From Nocardioides dokdonensis FR1436 (GTDB lineage Bacteria; Actinomycetota; Actinomycetes; Propionibacteriales; Nocardioidaceae): a stretch of 64,000 bases of DNA. The stretch spans positions 1,116,001 through 1,180,000 of the forward strand of contig NZ_CP015079.1 in assembly GCF_001653335.1 (NCBI RefSeq), given 5' to 3'. A program made the position numbers and the translations under genes. Shown here one piece after another: positions 1 to 8,730 of this stretch. Numbering within the stretch: position 1 is the first letter of the stretch; each line of letters starts with the position of its first letter. The notes below the pieces were generated by a model, which worked only from the letters and a program-made list of their open reading frames with translations, was not told the DNA's origin and ran no database searches.

Positions 1-353
1 CCACCCCCAAGGCGGTCACCGACGTCCTTCAGGCCCAGGACGCCCGCAGCGTCACCCGCACGTTCGAGGACGGCGCCAAGGCGACCATCACCCGCTCCAA
101 GTCGCTGCGCCAGGCCGTCATCGTCACCGAGGGGATGGCCGACCCGGGCGACGGGCTGGTCTACGAGCTGTGGTTCCAGCGCGACGGCCGGATGAAGGCA
201 GCCGGCTTCATGCCCGACGGGCCCGACAACGTCGTGCTGCTCTCCGGGGACGCCGCGACCGCCGAGGCGGTCGGCATCACCGTCGAGCCCGAGGGCGGCT
301 CCGCCACCCCCAACTTCGAGTCGGCCATCGTCATCGACTTCGACCAGGCCTGA
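1..353 (+). CDS. rskA: Anti-sigma-K factor RskA, C-terminal part (5' end outside window)
   Basis: The frame is open from base 3 to the TGA at 351-353, giving about 116 residues, and the start lies before the window. The visible part matches the extracytoplasmic RskA domain of zinc-independent anti-sigma factors: a YELWFQRDG stretch followed by an AAGFMPDG turn and beta-rich Ala/Val segments. Such proteins are single-pass membrane proteins whose N-terminus holds an ECF sigma factor inactive. The downstream lipid operon begins one base after its stop, so they are probably co-transcribed. From memory, Mycobacterium tuberculosis places sigK-rskA beside ufaA1, DUF1295 and DUF1365 genes, the same company as here. 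A sigK-like gene is therefore expected just upstream, but this cannot be seen. Confidence 0.8.
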   Translation, partial: TPKAVTDVLQAQDARSVTRTFEDGAKATITRSKSLRQAVIVTEGMADPGDGLVYELWFQRDGRMKAAGFMPDGPDNVVLLSGDAATAEAVGITVEPEGGSATPNFESAIVIDFDQA

Positions 354-354
354 C

Positions 355-2415
355 ATGAGCTCCTCCCACCGCGCAGCACCTCGACGGGTCGCGGTCGTCG
401 GCTCCGGCGTGGCCGGGCTGACGGCGGCGTACGTCGCCTCCCGCACGGCGCACGTCACGCTCTACGAGGCCGACGACCGCCTCGGCGGGCACGCCGACAC
501 CCACCGGGTGAGCGAGACCCGGCCGGACGGCTCGACCCACGAGCTGGGGATCGACACCGGCTTCATCGTGCACAACCGGCGCACCTACCCGGTGCTGCTG
601 CGGCTCTTCGCCGAGCTGGGGGTGCCCACGCAGCAGTCGGAGATGTCGATGTCGATCCGCGACGACGACTCCGACCTCGAGTGGGCCGGCGCGCTGGGGC
701 GACAGGGTGTGCTGCCGACCCGCGGCCACCTCACCCGCCCGGCGTACCTGCGGATGCTCACGGAGATCCCGCGCTTCCACCGCCAGGCCAAGGCCGTGCT
801 CGGCACCGGTACCGACAGCGGCAGCACCGGCAACGACGGGGACGACCGCACGTTGCGGGAGTTCCTGGTCGCCGGCGGCTTCAGCGACTACTTCGTGCGC
901 CACTTCATGGAGCCGATGGTCGCCGCCGTGTGGTCCTGCGACCCCGAGGTCTCCCTGGAGTACCCTGCCCGCTACCTCTTCAGCTTCCTCGAGCACCACG
1001 GCATGCTCAGCATCTTCGGCTCCCCGACCTGGCGCACCGTGACCGGCGGCTCGCACACCTACGTGCAGCGCGTGGGCAGCGTGCTGCAGGAGGTCCGCCT
1101 CGGCACCAAGGTGACCTCGGTCCTCGAGACGCCCGGTGGCGTCGAGGTGACCGACGGCAACGGCGCGGTCGCGTCGTACGACGCCGTGGTGCTCGCGACG
1201 CACCCCTCGCAGGCCCTGGCGCTGCTGGCCGAGCCGACGCCGCTGCACCACGAGCTGCTCGGCGCGATGCCCTACTCGCCCAACACCGCGCTGCTGCACA
1301 CCGACACCTCGGTGCTGCCGCGGCTGGAGAACACCTGGGCGTCGTGGAACTTCCTGCGCCCCAGCGAGGCGCAGGAGCGCCCCGACGGGGTGAGCGGGGT
1401 GGTCGTCACCTACGACCTGACCCGGCTGCAGCGCCTCGACACCGAGACCCACTACCTGGTCACCCTCGGCGGCGAGCACCTCGTCGACCCGGCCACCGTG
1501 ATCGACCGGATGGAGTACGAGCACCCGCTCTACACCCCGGCCTCGGTCGCCGCCCAGGCGCGCCTCGGCGAGCTCGACAGCGACCGGGTCGCCTTCGCCG
1601 GCGCCTACCACGGCTGGGGCTTCCACGAGGACGGCGCCCGCTCCGGGCTCCGGGCCGTGGAGCACCTCGGCCTCGCCTGGCCCGAGCAGCGCACCGCCGC
1701 CGACGTGCCGGCCGGGGTCATCTACGAGACGACCATCCGCCACCAGCGCCGGACCCCGATGAAGCGGGCGTTCACGCACCGCTCGCACACCTGGCTCGTC
1801 GACCTCGACGACCTGCCCGACCACAAGTCGACGTCCTGGCTGCGGGGCTCCTTCGAGGCCCGCGACCACCTCGGCTCCCCCGATCGCAGCATCCGCGCCA
1901 ACGTCGAGCACTTCCTCGCCCTCCAGGGCGTCACCCTGAGCGCCGACAGCCGGGTGCTGATGGCCGCCCAGCCGCGCGCCTTCGGCTACTGCTTCAACCC
2001 GATCTCGGTCTTCTGGGCGCTGGCGCGCGACGGCGGCGTCGAGGCCTGCGTGGTCGAGGTGCACAACACCTACGGCGACCGGCACGCCTACCTCGTCCAC
2101 CCCGACGAGCAGGGCCGCGCGCGCACCGGCAAGGCGATGTACGTCTCCCCGTTCCACGGCACCGACGGCCACTACGAGCTGGTCGTCCCGGTGCCCGGCG
2201 AGCGACTCGACGTCGCCGTCACCCTGCACTCCGACGGCGACGCACGGTTCAGCGCCGCCCTCACGGGGTACCGGAGCGACACGAGCCCGTTCCGGGCTGC
2301 CCCCGCCTCTCTCCGGGGCTCGCTGCTCATCCGCACGCACGGCGTGTGGCTGTGGCTGCGACGCCTGCCCATCCGACAGCGACCCGCGCACCACCAGGAA
2401 GGCGTCTCGCGATGA
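355..2415 (+). CDS. FAD-dependent amine-oxidase-like protein fused to DUF1365 (686 aa)
   Basis: Two proteins that are usually separate are fused in one frame. Residues about 10-430 form an FAD-dependent oxidoreductase with a GSGVAG dinucleotide-binding turn near residue 16 and the YEADDRLGGHA signature typical of NAD(P)-binding amine-oxidase-like desaturase/isomerase proteins. Residues about 455-675 are a DUF1365 domain, recognised by ETTIRHQR and FGYCFNPISVFW near residue 545. In M. tuberculosis, from memory, the equivalents are separate genes (Rv0449c and Rv0448c) beside ufaA1. The start is one base after the rskA stop, and the end overlaps the next gene in ATGA (2412-2415), so translation is probably coupled. 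A role in modifying unsaturated phospholipid acyl chains with the downstream methyltransferases is inferred; the exact reaction is unknown. Confidence 0.85.
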   Translation: MSSSHRAAPRRVAVVGSGVAGLTAAYVASRTAHVTLYEADDRLGGHADTHRVSETRPDGSTHELGIDTGFIVHNRRTYPVLLRLFAELGVPTQQSEMSMSIRDDDSDLEWAGALGRQGVLPTRGHLTRPAYLRMLTEIPRFHRQAKAVLGTGTDSGSTGNDGDDRTLREFLVAGGFSDYFVRHFMEPMVAAVWSCDPEVSLEYPARYLFSFLEHHGMLSIFGSPTWRTVTGGSHTYVQRVGSVLQEVRLGTKVTSVLETPGGVEVTDGNGAVASYDAVVLATHPSQALALLAEPTPLHHELLGAMPYSPNTALLHTDTSVLPRLENTWASWNFLRPSEAQERPDGVSGVVVTYDLTRLQRLDTETHYLVTLGGEHLVDPATVIDRMEYEHPLYTPASVAAQARLGELDSDRVAFAGAYHGWGFHEDGARSGLRAVEHLGLAWPEQRTAADVPAGVIYETTIRHQRRTPMKRAFTHRSHTWLVDLDDLPDHKSTSWLRGSFEARDHLGSPDRSIRANVEHFLALQGVTLSADSRVLMAAQPRAFGYCFNPISVFWALARDGGVEACVVEVHNTYGDRHAYLVHPDEQGRARTGKAMYVSPFHGTDGHYELVVPVPGERLDVAVTLHSDGDARFSAALTGYRSDTSPFRAAPASLRGSLLIRTHGVWLWLRRLPIRQRPAHHQEGVSR

Positions 2416-3686
2416 CCATGACCCCGTCCCGTCCCACCAGCCCGCCGCAGGCGGACCGGTGGCCCGGCCTCGACGTCGTCCCCAGCGGCCCCCGTGCCCG
2501 CGTCTCGGCCCAGATCGCGCAGCGCCTCTTCGTCGCCGCGGTCGACCGCCTCGACGTCACCGTGCACCTCGACCTGCCCGAGGGCCGCCGCACCATCGGC
2601 CGCGGCGGACCGGAGATGACGGTGCACCGCCCCGAGGAGCTGTGGGCCCGCGTCGGGCGGCACCAGCTCATCGGCTTCGGCGAGGCCTACCTGACCGGCG
2701 CGTGGGACGCCCCCGACCTGGGCGGCTTCCTGACCGTCCTGGCCGCGGAGATGCAGCACCTCGTGCCGCAGAACCTGCAGAAGCTGCGCACGATCGTCGC
2801 GAAGCGCCCGCCGAGCCACCAGCGCTCGAGCAAGCAGAACAGCCAGTCCAACATCGCGCACCACTACGACCTGTCCAACGACCTGTTCGAGCTCTTCCTC
2901 GACCCGACGATGAGCTACTCCTCCGCGCTCTTCCCCGGCTCCCCGGCCGACGCGCGCGCCGAGGACCTCGAGCCCGCCCAGGCCCACAAGATCGAGCGAC
3001 TGCTCGACCGGGCGAAGGTCGGCGCGGGCTCGCGGGTCCTGGAGATCGGCTCCGGCTGGGGCGAGCTGGCGATCCGCGCCGCCCGCCGCGGCGCCACGGT
3101 GCGCACCATCACGCTCTCGGTCGAGCAGCAGCACCTCGCCGAGGCGCGCATCGAGGCGGCCGGGTTCAGCCACCTGGTCGACGTGGAGATCTGCGACTAC
3201 CGCGACGTCACCGGCGAGTTCGACGCCGTCGTCTCGGTCGAGATGATCGAGGCCGTCGGCCACGACTACTGGGGCGAGTACTTCCGCACCATCGACTCCG
3301 TGCTCGCCCCCGGCGGGATCGTCGCGATCCAGGCGATCACGATGCCGCACGACCGGATGGTGGCCACGCGCAACACCTACACCTGGATCCACAAGTACAT
3401 CTTCCCCGGCGGCCTCCTGCCGTCGGTGTCGGTGATCGAGCAGATCACCCACGAGCAGACCTCGCTGCGGCTGGTGGAGCGCCAGGCCTTCGGCCAGCAC
3501 TACGCCGCGACCCTGCGGCTGTGGGACGACGCCTTCCTCGGCGCGCCCGAGCAGGTCGCCGCCCTCGGCTTCGACGAGACGTTCGTGCGGATGTGGCACT
3601 TCTACCTCGAGTACTCCCGCGCCGGCTTCGCGTCCGGCTACATCGACGTCAACCAGTTGGTGTTGGCTCGGCCGGACCACGCGTGA
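2412..3686 (+). CDS. Cyclopropane-fatty-acid-synthase family methyltransferase, UfaA1-type (424 aa)
   Basis: SAM-dependent methyltransferase of the CFA synthase family, acting on unsaturated acyl chains of membrane phospholipids. The family block HHYDLSNDLFELFLDPTMSY lies near residue 150 and the SAM motif VLEIGSGWGELAIRAA near 210. At the position where canonical CFA synthases have Tyr-Ser-Cys this protein reads YSSALF, as in UfaA1-type enzymes, which have been linked to 10-methyl branching rather than cyclopropanation. That assignment is inference from the motif. The ATG lies inside the ATGA overlap with the upstream FAD/DUF1365 gene, and the end overlaps the next gene in GTGA. Length is normal for the family. 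Confidence 0.9.
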   Translation: MTMTPSRPTSPPQADRWPGLDVVPSGPRARVSAQIAQRLFVAAVDRLDVTVHLDLPEGRRTIGRGGPEMTVHRPEELWARVGRHQLIGFGEAYLTGAWDAPDLGGFLTVLAAEMQHLVPQNLQKLRTIVAKRPPSHQRSSKQNSQSNIAHHYDLSNDLFELFLDPTMSYSSALFPGSPADARAEDLEPAQAHKIERLLDRAKVGAGSRVLEIGSGWGELAIRAARRGATVRTITLSVEQQHLAEARIEAAGFSHLVDVEICDYRDVTGEFDAVVSVEMIEAVGHDYWGEYFRTIDSVLAPGGIVAIQAITMPHDRMVATRNTYTWIHKYIFPGGLLPSVSVIEQITHEQTSLRLVERQAFGQHYAATLRLWDDAFLGAPEQVAALGFDETFVRMWHFYLEYSRAGFASGYIDVNQLVLARPDHA

Positions 3687-4963
3687 GCGGGGTCGCGCAG
3701 CGGCTGACCTCGGCGCTCGAGCCGTTCCTGCGCGGCCCGCTGCCGGTCCGCCTGGTCTGCTGGGACGGCTCCGTCGCCGGTCCCGCCGACGGGTCGGTGC
3801 CGACCGTCGAGCTGCGCTCGCCGGACGCCGTACGCCGGCTCCTGTGGCACCCGGGCGAGCTCGGAGCGGCGCAGGCCTACGTCACCGGTGAGCTCGACGT
3901 GCCCGAGGTCGACGGCTGGGACCTGGACCGGGCGCTGACGCACGTGTTCGCCGTCGCCCGGCACCGCGGCCTGTCCGGCGCCCGCCCCCGTCCGCAGGCC
4001 CTCCTCGACGCGGTGCGCACCGTCGCCGGCCTCGGTCTGCTCGGTCGCCCGCCCCGCAACCCCGCCTCGCAGGCCCGGGTCCGGGGTCGGCTGCACTCCC
4101 CGGGACGCGACCGCTCGGCGATCTCGTTCCACTACGACCTGTCCAACGAGTTCTACGAGGTGATCCTCGAGCCGCAGATGGCCTACTCGTGCGGCTACCA
4201 CGCCACCCCGGACACCTCCCTCGAGGACGCCCAGCGCGCCAAGCTCGACCTCGTGTGCCGCAAGCTCGGCCTCGAGCCGGGCATGCGGATGCTCGACGTC
4301 GGGTGCGGCTGGGGCTCGCTCTCGCTGCACGCCGCGGAGCACTTCGGGGCGCACGTCACCGGTGTGACGATCGCCGCGGAGCAGAAGAAGTTCATCGACG
4401 CCCGGATCGCCGAGCGGGGCCTGGGCGACCGGGTGGAGATCCGGTTGCAGGACTACCGCGCCGCCGTGCCGGCCCCGGGACGCGAGTACGACGCGATCGG
4501 GTCGCTGGAGATGGGCGAGCACGTCGGAGAGGGCAACTACCCGACGTACGCGAAGGTGCTCCACGACGCGGTCCGCCCCGGTGGGCGGGTGCTCGTGCAG
4601 CAGATGTCGCGCTCGGGGCGGTGGCCCGGTGGTGGCCCCTTCATCCAGAGCTTCATCGCCCCCGACATGCACATGCGTCCCGTCGGGGAGACCGTCGGGC
4701 TGCTCGAGGCCGGTGGCCTCGAGGTGCGCGACGTGCACGCGCTGCGCGAGCACTACGTGGCCACGGTGGACGGCTGGCTCGAGCGCTTCGAGGCCAACGT
4801 CGACCGGCTCACCAAGCTGGTCGGCGAGGAGGTCGTGCGCGTCTGGCGGCTCTACCTCGTGGGCGGCTCGATGGCGTTCCGCGACGGCCGGATGGGCGTC
4901 GACCAGATCCTGCTGGTCCGTCCGGGAGGAGCCCACGCGCTCCCGCCTGTACGACACTGGTGA
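3683..4963 (+). CDS. Cyclopropane-fatty-acyl-phospholipid synthase, canonical type (426 aa)
   Basis: Second CFA-synthase family enzyme in tandem. It carries FHYDLSNEFYEVILEPQMAY near residue 149, followed by YSCGYH with the cysteine conserved in E. coli Cfa, and the SAM site MLDVGCGWGSLSLHAA near 205. A GSLEMGEHVG segment matches the family active-site glutamate region. The first about 110 residues are variable. Translation starts at GTG 3683, overlapping the previous stop as GTGA. The pair resembles a duplication that has diverged: this copy keeps the catalytic-type YSC motif and its neighbour does not. The likely reaction is methylene or methyl transfer to the double bond of oleoyl-type phospholipids. 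The stop is followed after one base by the DUF1295 gene. Confidence 0.9.
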   Translation: MSGVAQRLTSALEPFLRGPLPVRLVCWDGSVAGPADGSVPTVELRSPDAVRRLLWHPGELGAAQAYVTGELDVPEVDGWDLDRALTHVFAVARHRGLSGARPRPQALLDAVRTVAGLGLLGRPPRNPASQARVRGRLHSPGRDRSAISFHYDLSNEFYEVILEPQMAYSCGYHATPDTSLEDAQRAKLDLVCRKLGLEPGMRMLDVGCGWGSLSLHAAEHFGAHVTGVTIAAEQKKFIDARIAERGLGDRVEIRLQDYRAAVPAPGREYDAIGSLEMGEHVGEGNYPTYAKVLHDAVRPGGRVLVQQMSRSGRWPGGGPFIQSFIAPDMHMRPVGETVGLLEAGGLEVRDVHALREHYVATVDGWLERFEANVDRLTKLVGEEVVRVWRLYLVGGSMAFRDGRMGVDQILLVRPGGAHALPPVRHW

Positions 4964-4964
4964 C

Positions 4965-5783
4965 ATGGACACCACGCCTGCCCTGATCGTCTCGCTGCTC
5001 GTCGGCCTCGGCTGCGTCCTGGCCGTGATGACCGCGACCGCGCTGCGGGCCCGCCGGCTCGGGATCGTCGCCGTCGTCGACGTGGCCTGGGGCGCCGGCT
5101 TCGTCGTCGTCACGCTGGTGACGGCGCTGGTGGCCTCCGCGGCCGACGCCGCGGACTGGCACCGCTGGCTGGTGCTGGCGATGGTGGCCGTCTGGGGCGG
5201 GCGCCTGGCCTGGCACGTGCGCAGCCGTGCGCTCGGCGCCCATGGCGGGAAGGAGGATCCGCGCTACGAGGAGATGCTCGGCGGGTCGCTCGCCGAGGTC
5301 GGCATCGGCACCGCGGTGCGTCGGGTCTTCCTCGTGCAGGGCGTGGCCCAGTGGTTCGTCTCCATCCCGGTCGCCGTCGGTGCGGTGCTCGCGCTCGAGC
5401 ACACGTGGGTGCTGGCGCTGGGTGTCCTCGTGTGGGCCCTCGGACTGACCTTCGAGACCGTGGGCGACCGCCAGCTGGACACCTACATGTCGCGCCCGCG
5501 CGACGAGCGGCCGCCGGTGATGGACCAGGGCCTCTGGGGCTGGACCCGGCACCCGAACTACTTCGGGGACGCGTGCGTGTGGTGGGGCCTCTGGCTCGCC
5601 GCGGCCGCCTCCACCGGCTGGGTCGTCGCCCTGGCCACCGTGCTCTGCCCGGTCGCGATGACGCTGTTCCTGCGCAACGTCACCGGCGCCAAGCTGCTGG
5701 AGAAGAAGATGAGCCAGCGCGACGGCTGGGACGAGTACGCCGCCCGCGTGCCGATGTTCTTCCCCCGCCCCCCACGCTCCTGA
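4965..5783 (+). CDS. DUF1295 membrane protein, steroid-5-alpha-reductase-like (272 aa)
   Basis: Polytopic membrane protein with about seven hydrophobic segments, the first being IVSLLVGLGCVLAVMTA. The C-terminal half holds the DUF1295 signature with a WTRHPNYFGD motif, shared with steroid 5-alpha-reductase and isoprenylcysteine methyltransferase folds, and ends with YAARVPMFFPRPPRS. It starts one base after the upstream stop (TGAC then ATG at 4965) and closes the lipid operon together with the Pcm-like gene, which starts one base after its own stop. From memory, the M. tuberculosis equivalent is Rv0446c beside ufaA1. A reductase role completing methyl-branched acyl chain formation is possible but unproven. 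Confidence 0.85.
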   Translation: MDTTPALIVSLLVGLGCVLAVMTATALRARRLGIVAVVDVAWGAGFVVVTLVTALVASAADAADWHRWLVLAMVAVWGGRLAWHVRSRALGAHGGKEDPRYEEMLGGSLAEVGIGTAVRRVFLVQGVAQWFVSIPVAVGAVLALEHTWVLALGVLVWALGLTFETVGDRQLDTYMSRPRDERPPVMDQGLWGWTRHPNYFGDACVWWGLWLAAAASTGWVVALATVLCPVAMTLFLRNVTGAKLLEKKMSQRDGWDEYAARVPMFFPRPPRS

Positions 5784-5784
5784 C

Positions 5785-6348
5785 ATGCCCGCGGACCGGG
5801 TGGCGCAGGCGATGCGGGCGGTCGCCCGCCGCGACTACCTGCCGCCCGAGGTGCGCGGCCGTGCCGGCGACGACGCGCCGGTGATGATCGGGCACGGCTC
5901 CACCAACAGCCAGCCCCGCACGGTCGCCGCGATGCTGCGGCTGCTCGACCCGCGCCCCGGGCAGCGGGTGCTCGACGTCGGGTCCGGGTCGGGCTGGACC
6001 ACTGCACTGCTGTCGTGGCTGACCGGCCCGGACGGCTCCGTCCTCGGGGTCGAGCTGGAGCCGGAGCTGGTGGACATGGCCCGCGCCCACCTCACCGCGC
6101 AGGCCGTCCCGCGGGTCCGGGTCGACGTCGCCGACGCCGATGAGCTCGGCCGCCCCGCGGAGGCGCCGTACGACGCGATCCTGGTGTCCGCCGAGGCCCG
6201 CGAGCTGCCGCCGGCGCTGCTCGACCAGCTCGCCGACCCCGGCCGGATGGTGATCCCCGTGGACGGGGTGATGCTGCTCGTCGTGCGGCGCGACGGCGTG
6301 GACCGGGTCAGCCGGCACGGGCGCTACCGGTTCGTGCCGCTGCGGTGA
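5785..6348 (+). CDS. Protein-L-isoaspartate methyltransferase-like protein (187 aa)
   Basis: SAM-dependent methyltransferase of the Pcm family. The SAM-binding DVGSGSGWTTALLSWL lies near residue 65, preceded by the GHGSTNSQPRTVAAML element that corresponds to the family GxxxSqP substrate loop, and followed by a GVELEPELVDMA acidic loop. At 187 residues it is somewhat shorter than typical Pcm (about 210). The family repairs isoaspartyl residues in aged proteins by methylating them. The gene starts one base after the DUF1295 stop, so it probably belongs to the lipid operon by transcription. It ends 25 bases before the convergent SDR gene. Confidence 0.8.
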   Translation: MPADRVAQAMRAVARRDYLPPEVRGRAGDDAPVMIGHGSTNSQPRTVAAMLRLLDPRPGQRVLDVGSGSGWTTALLSWLTGPDGSVLGVELEPELVDMARAHLTAQAVPRVRVDVADADELGRPAEAPYDAILVSAEARELPPALLDQLADPGRMVIPVDGVMLLVVRRDGVDRVSRHGRYRFVPLR

Positions 6349-6373
6349 GTGCGTGCTGGGGTCGTGCGGACCC

Positions 6374-7216
6374 TCAGACCAGCCCGACGAGCGCGGCGGA
6401 GCGTTCCCACAGGCCGTCGATCAGGGCCTGGTCGTGGGCCTGCTTGTGCTCGCGACCGTCGATGGTGAACCGGCTGAAGTAGCGGCCGTCGATCTCCGGA
6501 TCCGGACCACGCTCGGCCAGGGCGATCATGGGCGCGGCACCGTCGGGGACGCTGATCGTCGCGAGGCGCTTGAGCGGCGTGCGGTAGAGCAGGCCGACGA
6601 AGAACGAGTCGCGGCCGAAGGAGCTGCCGACGGGGCCGGGGTGGACGGCGGTCGAGACGATGCCGTCGCCGGACCAGCGCTGGGTGCTGCCGCGGGTGAA
6701 GAGGATGTTCATCAGCTTGCCGGTGCCGTAGGCCCGCACCTCGAGCGCGCGGCGGTGCTCGTAGTCGAGGTCGTCGAGCACGACCCGGCCCATCAGGTTG
6801 GCGATGCTGGAGGTGTTCACGACCAGCGAGCCGTCGGCCGCGGCGAGCCGGGGGTGCAGCAGGTTCGTGAGCAGGAACGGCGCGAGGTGGTTGACCTGGA
6901 AGTTCGGCTCGTGGCCGTCGTGGGTCTTCTTGGACGGCGAGAACGTGCCGCCGGCGTTGTTCATCAGCACGTCGAGCGTCTCCACGCGCTCGCTGACCTG
7001 CGCGGCCAGGCGGCGTACGTCGTCGAGGCGGGAGAAGTCCGCGATCAGCGGCTCCGTGCCGACAGCCTCGGCGATCGGGCGCAGCTTGTCGGCCGATCGG
7101 CCGGTCACGTGCACCGTCGCGCCCTTGTCGGCCAGCACCTTGGCGGTCTCGGCCCCGATCCCGTCGCTCGCGCCGGTCACCAGGACCGTACGGCCCGCCA
7201 TCGTCTGCTCAGTCAT
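6374..7216 (-). CDS. Short-chain dehydrogenase/reductase, retinol-dehydrogenase-like (280 aa)
   Basis: Classical NAD(P)-dependent SDR with TGASDGIGAETAK near residue 15, NNAGGTFSP near 90, and a catalytic YGTGK (Tyr-x3-Lys) near 165. The region between DLDYEHRRALEVR and FTRGSTQRW resembles the retinol dehydrogenase/WW-domain oxidoreductase subgroup. The substrate is unknown. The gene is convergent with the Pcm-like gene and divergent from the DUF222-HNH gene. Its ATG lies six bases after a TAGAGT box, so the transcript is probably leaderless. Confidence 0.9.
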   Translation of the reverse strand: MTEQTMAGRTVLVTGASDGIGAETAKVLADKGATVHVTGRSADKLRPIAEAVGTEPLIADFSRLDDVRRLAAQVSERVETLDVLMNNAGGTFSPSKKTHDGHEPNFQVNHLAPFLLTNLLHPRLAAADGSLVVNTSSIANLMGRVVLDDLDYEHRRALEVRAYGTGKLMNILFTRGSTQRWSGDGIVSTAVHPGPVGSSFGRDSFFVGLLYRTPLKRLATISVPDGAAPMIALAERGPDPEIDGRYFSRFTIDGREHKQAHDQALIDGLWERSAALVGLV

Positions 7217-7222
7217 CCTGCG

Positions 7223-7228
7223 ACTCTA
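7223..7228 (-). promoter_or_regulatory. Probable -10 box of a leaderless promoter for the SDR gene
   Basis: On the minus strand TAGAGT is followed by six bases and then the ATG at 7216. This spacing puts the transcription start at or next to the start codon. Confidence 0.55.
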
Positions 7229-7300
7229 GGGCGCAGGGCCGGGTGCAACGAATCACGGACCGGGTCTCCCGCCGGCTGTCCACAGACGGTGGGAGACCTC

Positions 7301-7335
7301 TTGACTCGAACTGGTGTGCGAGTAAAATTGGGGGC
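7301..7335 (+). promoter_or_regulatory. Promoter with overlapping LexA-type SOS box for the DUF222-HNH gene
   Basis: A -35 TTGACT (7301-7306) and a -10 TAAAAT (7323-7328) are 16 bases apart. The ATG at 7336 follows the -10 by seven bases, so the message is probably leaderless. The spacer holds TCGAACTGGTGTGCGA (7306-7321), which differs by one base from the mycobacterial/actinobacterial LexA consensus TCGAAC-N4-GTTCGA. A repressor bound there would cover the RNA polymerase site. From memory, 13E12-repeat (DUF222) genes of M. tuberculosis belong to the LexA regulon, which fits. Confidence 0.75.
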
Positions 7336-8730
7336 ATGCTCGGGACACAGGCGCTGGAGGACATGAGCGAGGACCAGGTCCTCGACGCAGCCTCCCGCCA
7401 TGCTGACCTGCTGCAACGCTCCGAGGTCGGGCTCCTCGAGGTCGCCTACCAGTGGGCCGTCCTGCACTCCGTGGACCGCCTCGACCCGCACCAGGCCCGG
7501 CTCCCGGGACGTGAGCAGGGCCGCCGCTACGGCGGCACCGGTGTCAGCGAGGTCTCCGAGTTCGCCGCCGCCGAGCTCGGCGCCCGCATCGGACGCACCA
7601 CCCACGCCGCGATCGCCCTGATCGCCGACGCCCAGGACCTGCGCCACCGCCACCCGGTGCTGTGGGCCCGCGTCCAAGCAGGCGAGGTCCGCGCCTCCTA
7701 CGCCCGCCACGTCGTGACCAGGACCCGCGAGCTGTCGCTCGCCGAGGCCGCCCACGTCGACGCCGAGGTCGCTGAGTCCGCCGACGGACGCATCCCCTGG
7801 ACCCGCTTCGAGGCCCTCGTCGCCGGCAAGGTCGCCACCGCCGCCCCCGCCCTGGCCCGCGAGAAGGAAGAACGCGCCAAGAAGGCCCGCTTCGCCAAGA
7901 TCATCGGCCGAGGCGAGCACGGGATGGCCTCCTTCCGCATCCGCGCCGACATCGCCACCATCACCGCCCTCGACACCGCCATCACCACCCGCGCCGCCCA
8001 GCTCGCCCGGGTCCTGCCCGACGAACCAGGCGCCCACGACGAGGACGACGAGACCCGCACCGACGAGCGCAGCATCACCATCGACGACCGCCGCGTCCTG
8101 GCCGCCCTCCAGCTCGCCACCGGCACCAGCCCCGACCAGACGCCCCGCGTAGACGTGACGCTGATGGTGCACCTCGACGGCCGCGGCGAGCGCGAGCTCG
8201 ACGCCCACGGTCACCCCCTCGAACCCATCGCCCGGCTCGAGGGCCACGGCCCCCTCACCACCACCTGGCTCCGCGAAACCCTCGGCCCCCGGGCCCGATT
8301 CCGCATCCAGCCCGTCATCGACCTCGCCCACCAGGTCCCTGTCGATGCCTACGAGATCCCCGCCCGACATCGACAGGCCGTGCGCCTGATGACGCCGGCC
8401 GACACCTTCCCCTACGCCACCTGCACCAGCGACCGGATGCAGATCGACCACACCGTGCCCTACCTGCCCCACGGCACCGGTGGTCCCAGCGTGCTCGGGA
8501 ACTACGGCCCCCTCACCACCACCCACCACCGCATCAAGACCCACGGCGGCTGGCAGGTCCACCAACCCGTCCCCGGCATCTACCTCTGGCAAGACCCCCA
8601 CGGCGCCCACTACCTCGTCGACCACACCGGCACCCGACGCCTGCCCCAGACACCCGGGCGTCCACAGCCGACCAGCACCTTCGAGATCTACGAACCCGAC
8701 CTCCAGATCGACCTCGCCTACGCCGCCTGA
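7336..8730 (+). CDS. DUF222 / HNH-endonuclease-like protein, 13E12 repeat family (464 aa)
   Basis: An N-terminal DUF222 domain covers about residues 15-320, rich in Ala/Arg helices. A C-terminal HNH-like fold follows: CTSDRMQIDHTVPYLP near residue 360, a GNYGPL asparagine element and LTTTHHRIKTHGGW. The two His-rich steps (DH and THH) and the Asn match HNH nuclease layout, but the usual zinc Cys pairs are reduced to a single Cys. Activity is therefore uncertain. Family members are abundant in actinobacteria and of unknown function. I take the ATG at 7336 because it sits at the transcription start of the SOS-box promoter; an in-frame upstream extension to 7243 would run through that promoter. 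The end overlaps the convergent 208-aa gene by 13 bases. Confidence 0.85.
   Translation: MLGTQALEDMSEDQVLDAASRHADLLQRSEVGLLEVAYQWAVLHSVDRLDPHQARLPGREQGRRYGGTGVSEVSEFAAAELGARIGRTTHAAIALIADAQDLRHRHPVLWARVQAGEVRASYARHVVTRTRELSLAEAAHVDAEVAESADGRIPWTRFEALVAGKVATAAPALAREKEERAKKARFAKIIGRGEHGMASFRIRADIATITALDTAITTRAAQLARVLPDEPGAHDEDDETRTDERSITIDDRRVLAALQLATGTSPDQTPRVDVTLMVHLDGRGERELDAHGHPLEPIARLEGHGPLTTTWLRETLGPRARFRIQPVIDLAHQVPVDAYEIPARHRQAVRLMTPADTFPYATCTSDRMQIDHTVPYLPHGTGGPSVLGNYGPLTTTHHRIKTHGGWQVHQPVPGIYLWQDPHGAHYLVDHTGTRRLPQTPGRPQPTSTFEIYEPDLQIDLAYAA

Noticed and set aside
331..2394. Long antisense open frame opposite the FAD/DUF1365 gene, and similar long frames opposite many genes
   Set aside because: High-GC third-position bias produces long shadow frames; their translations are low-complexity Arg/Gly/Ala and lack domains.
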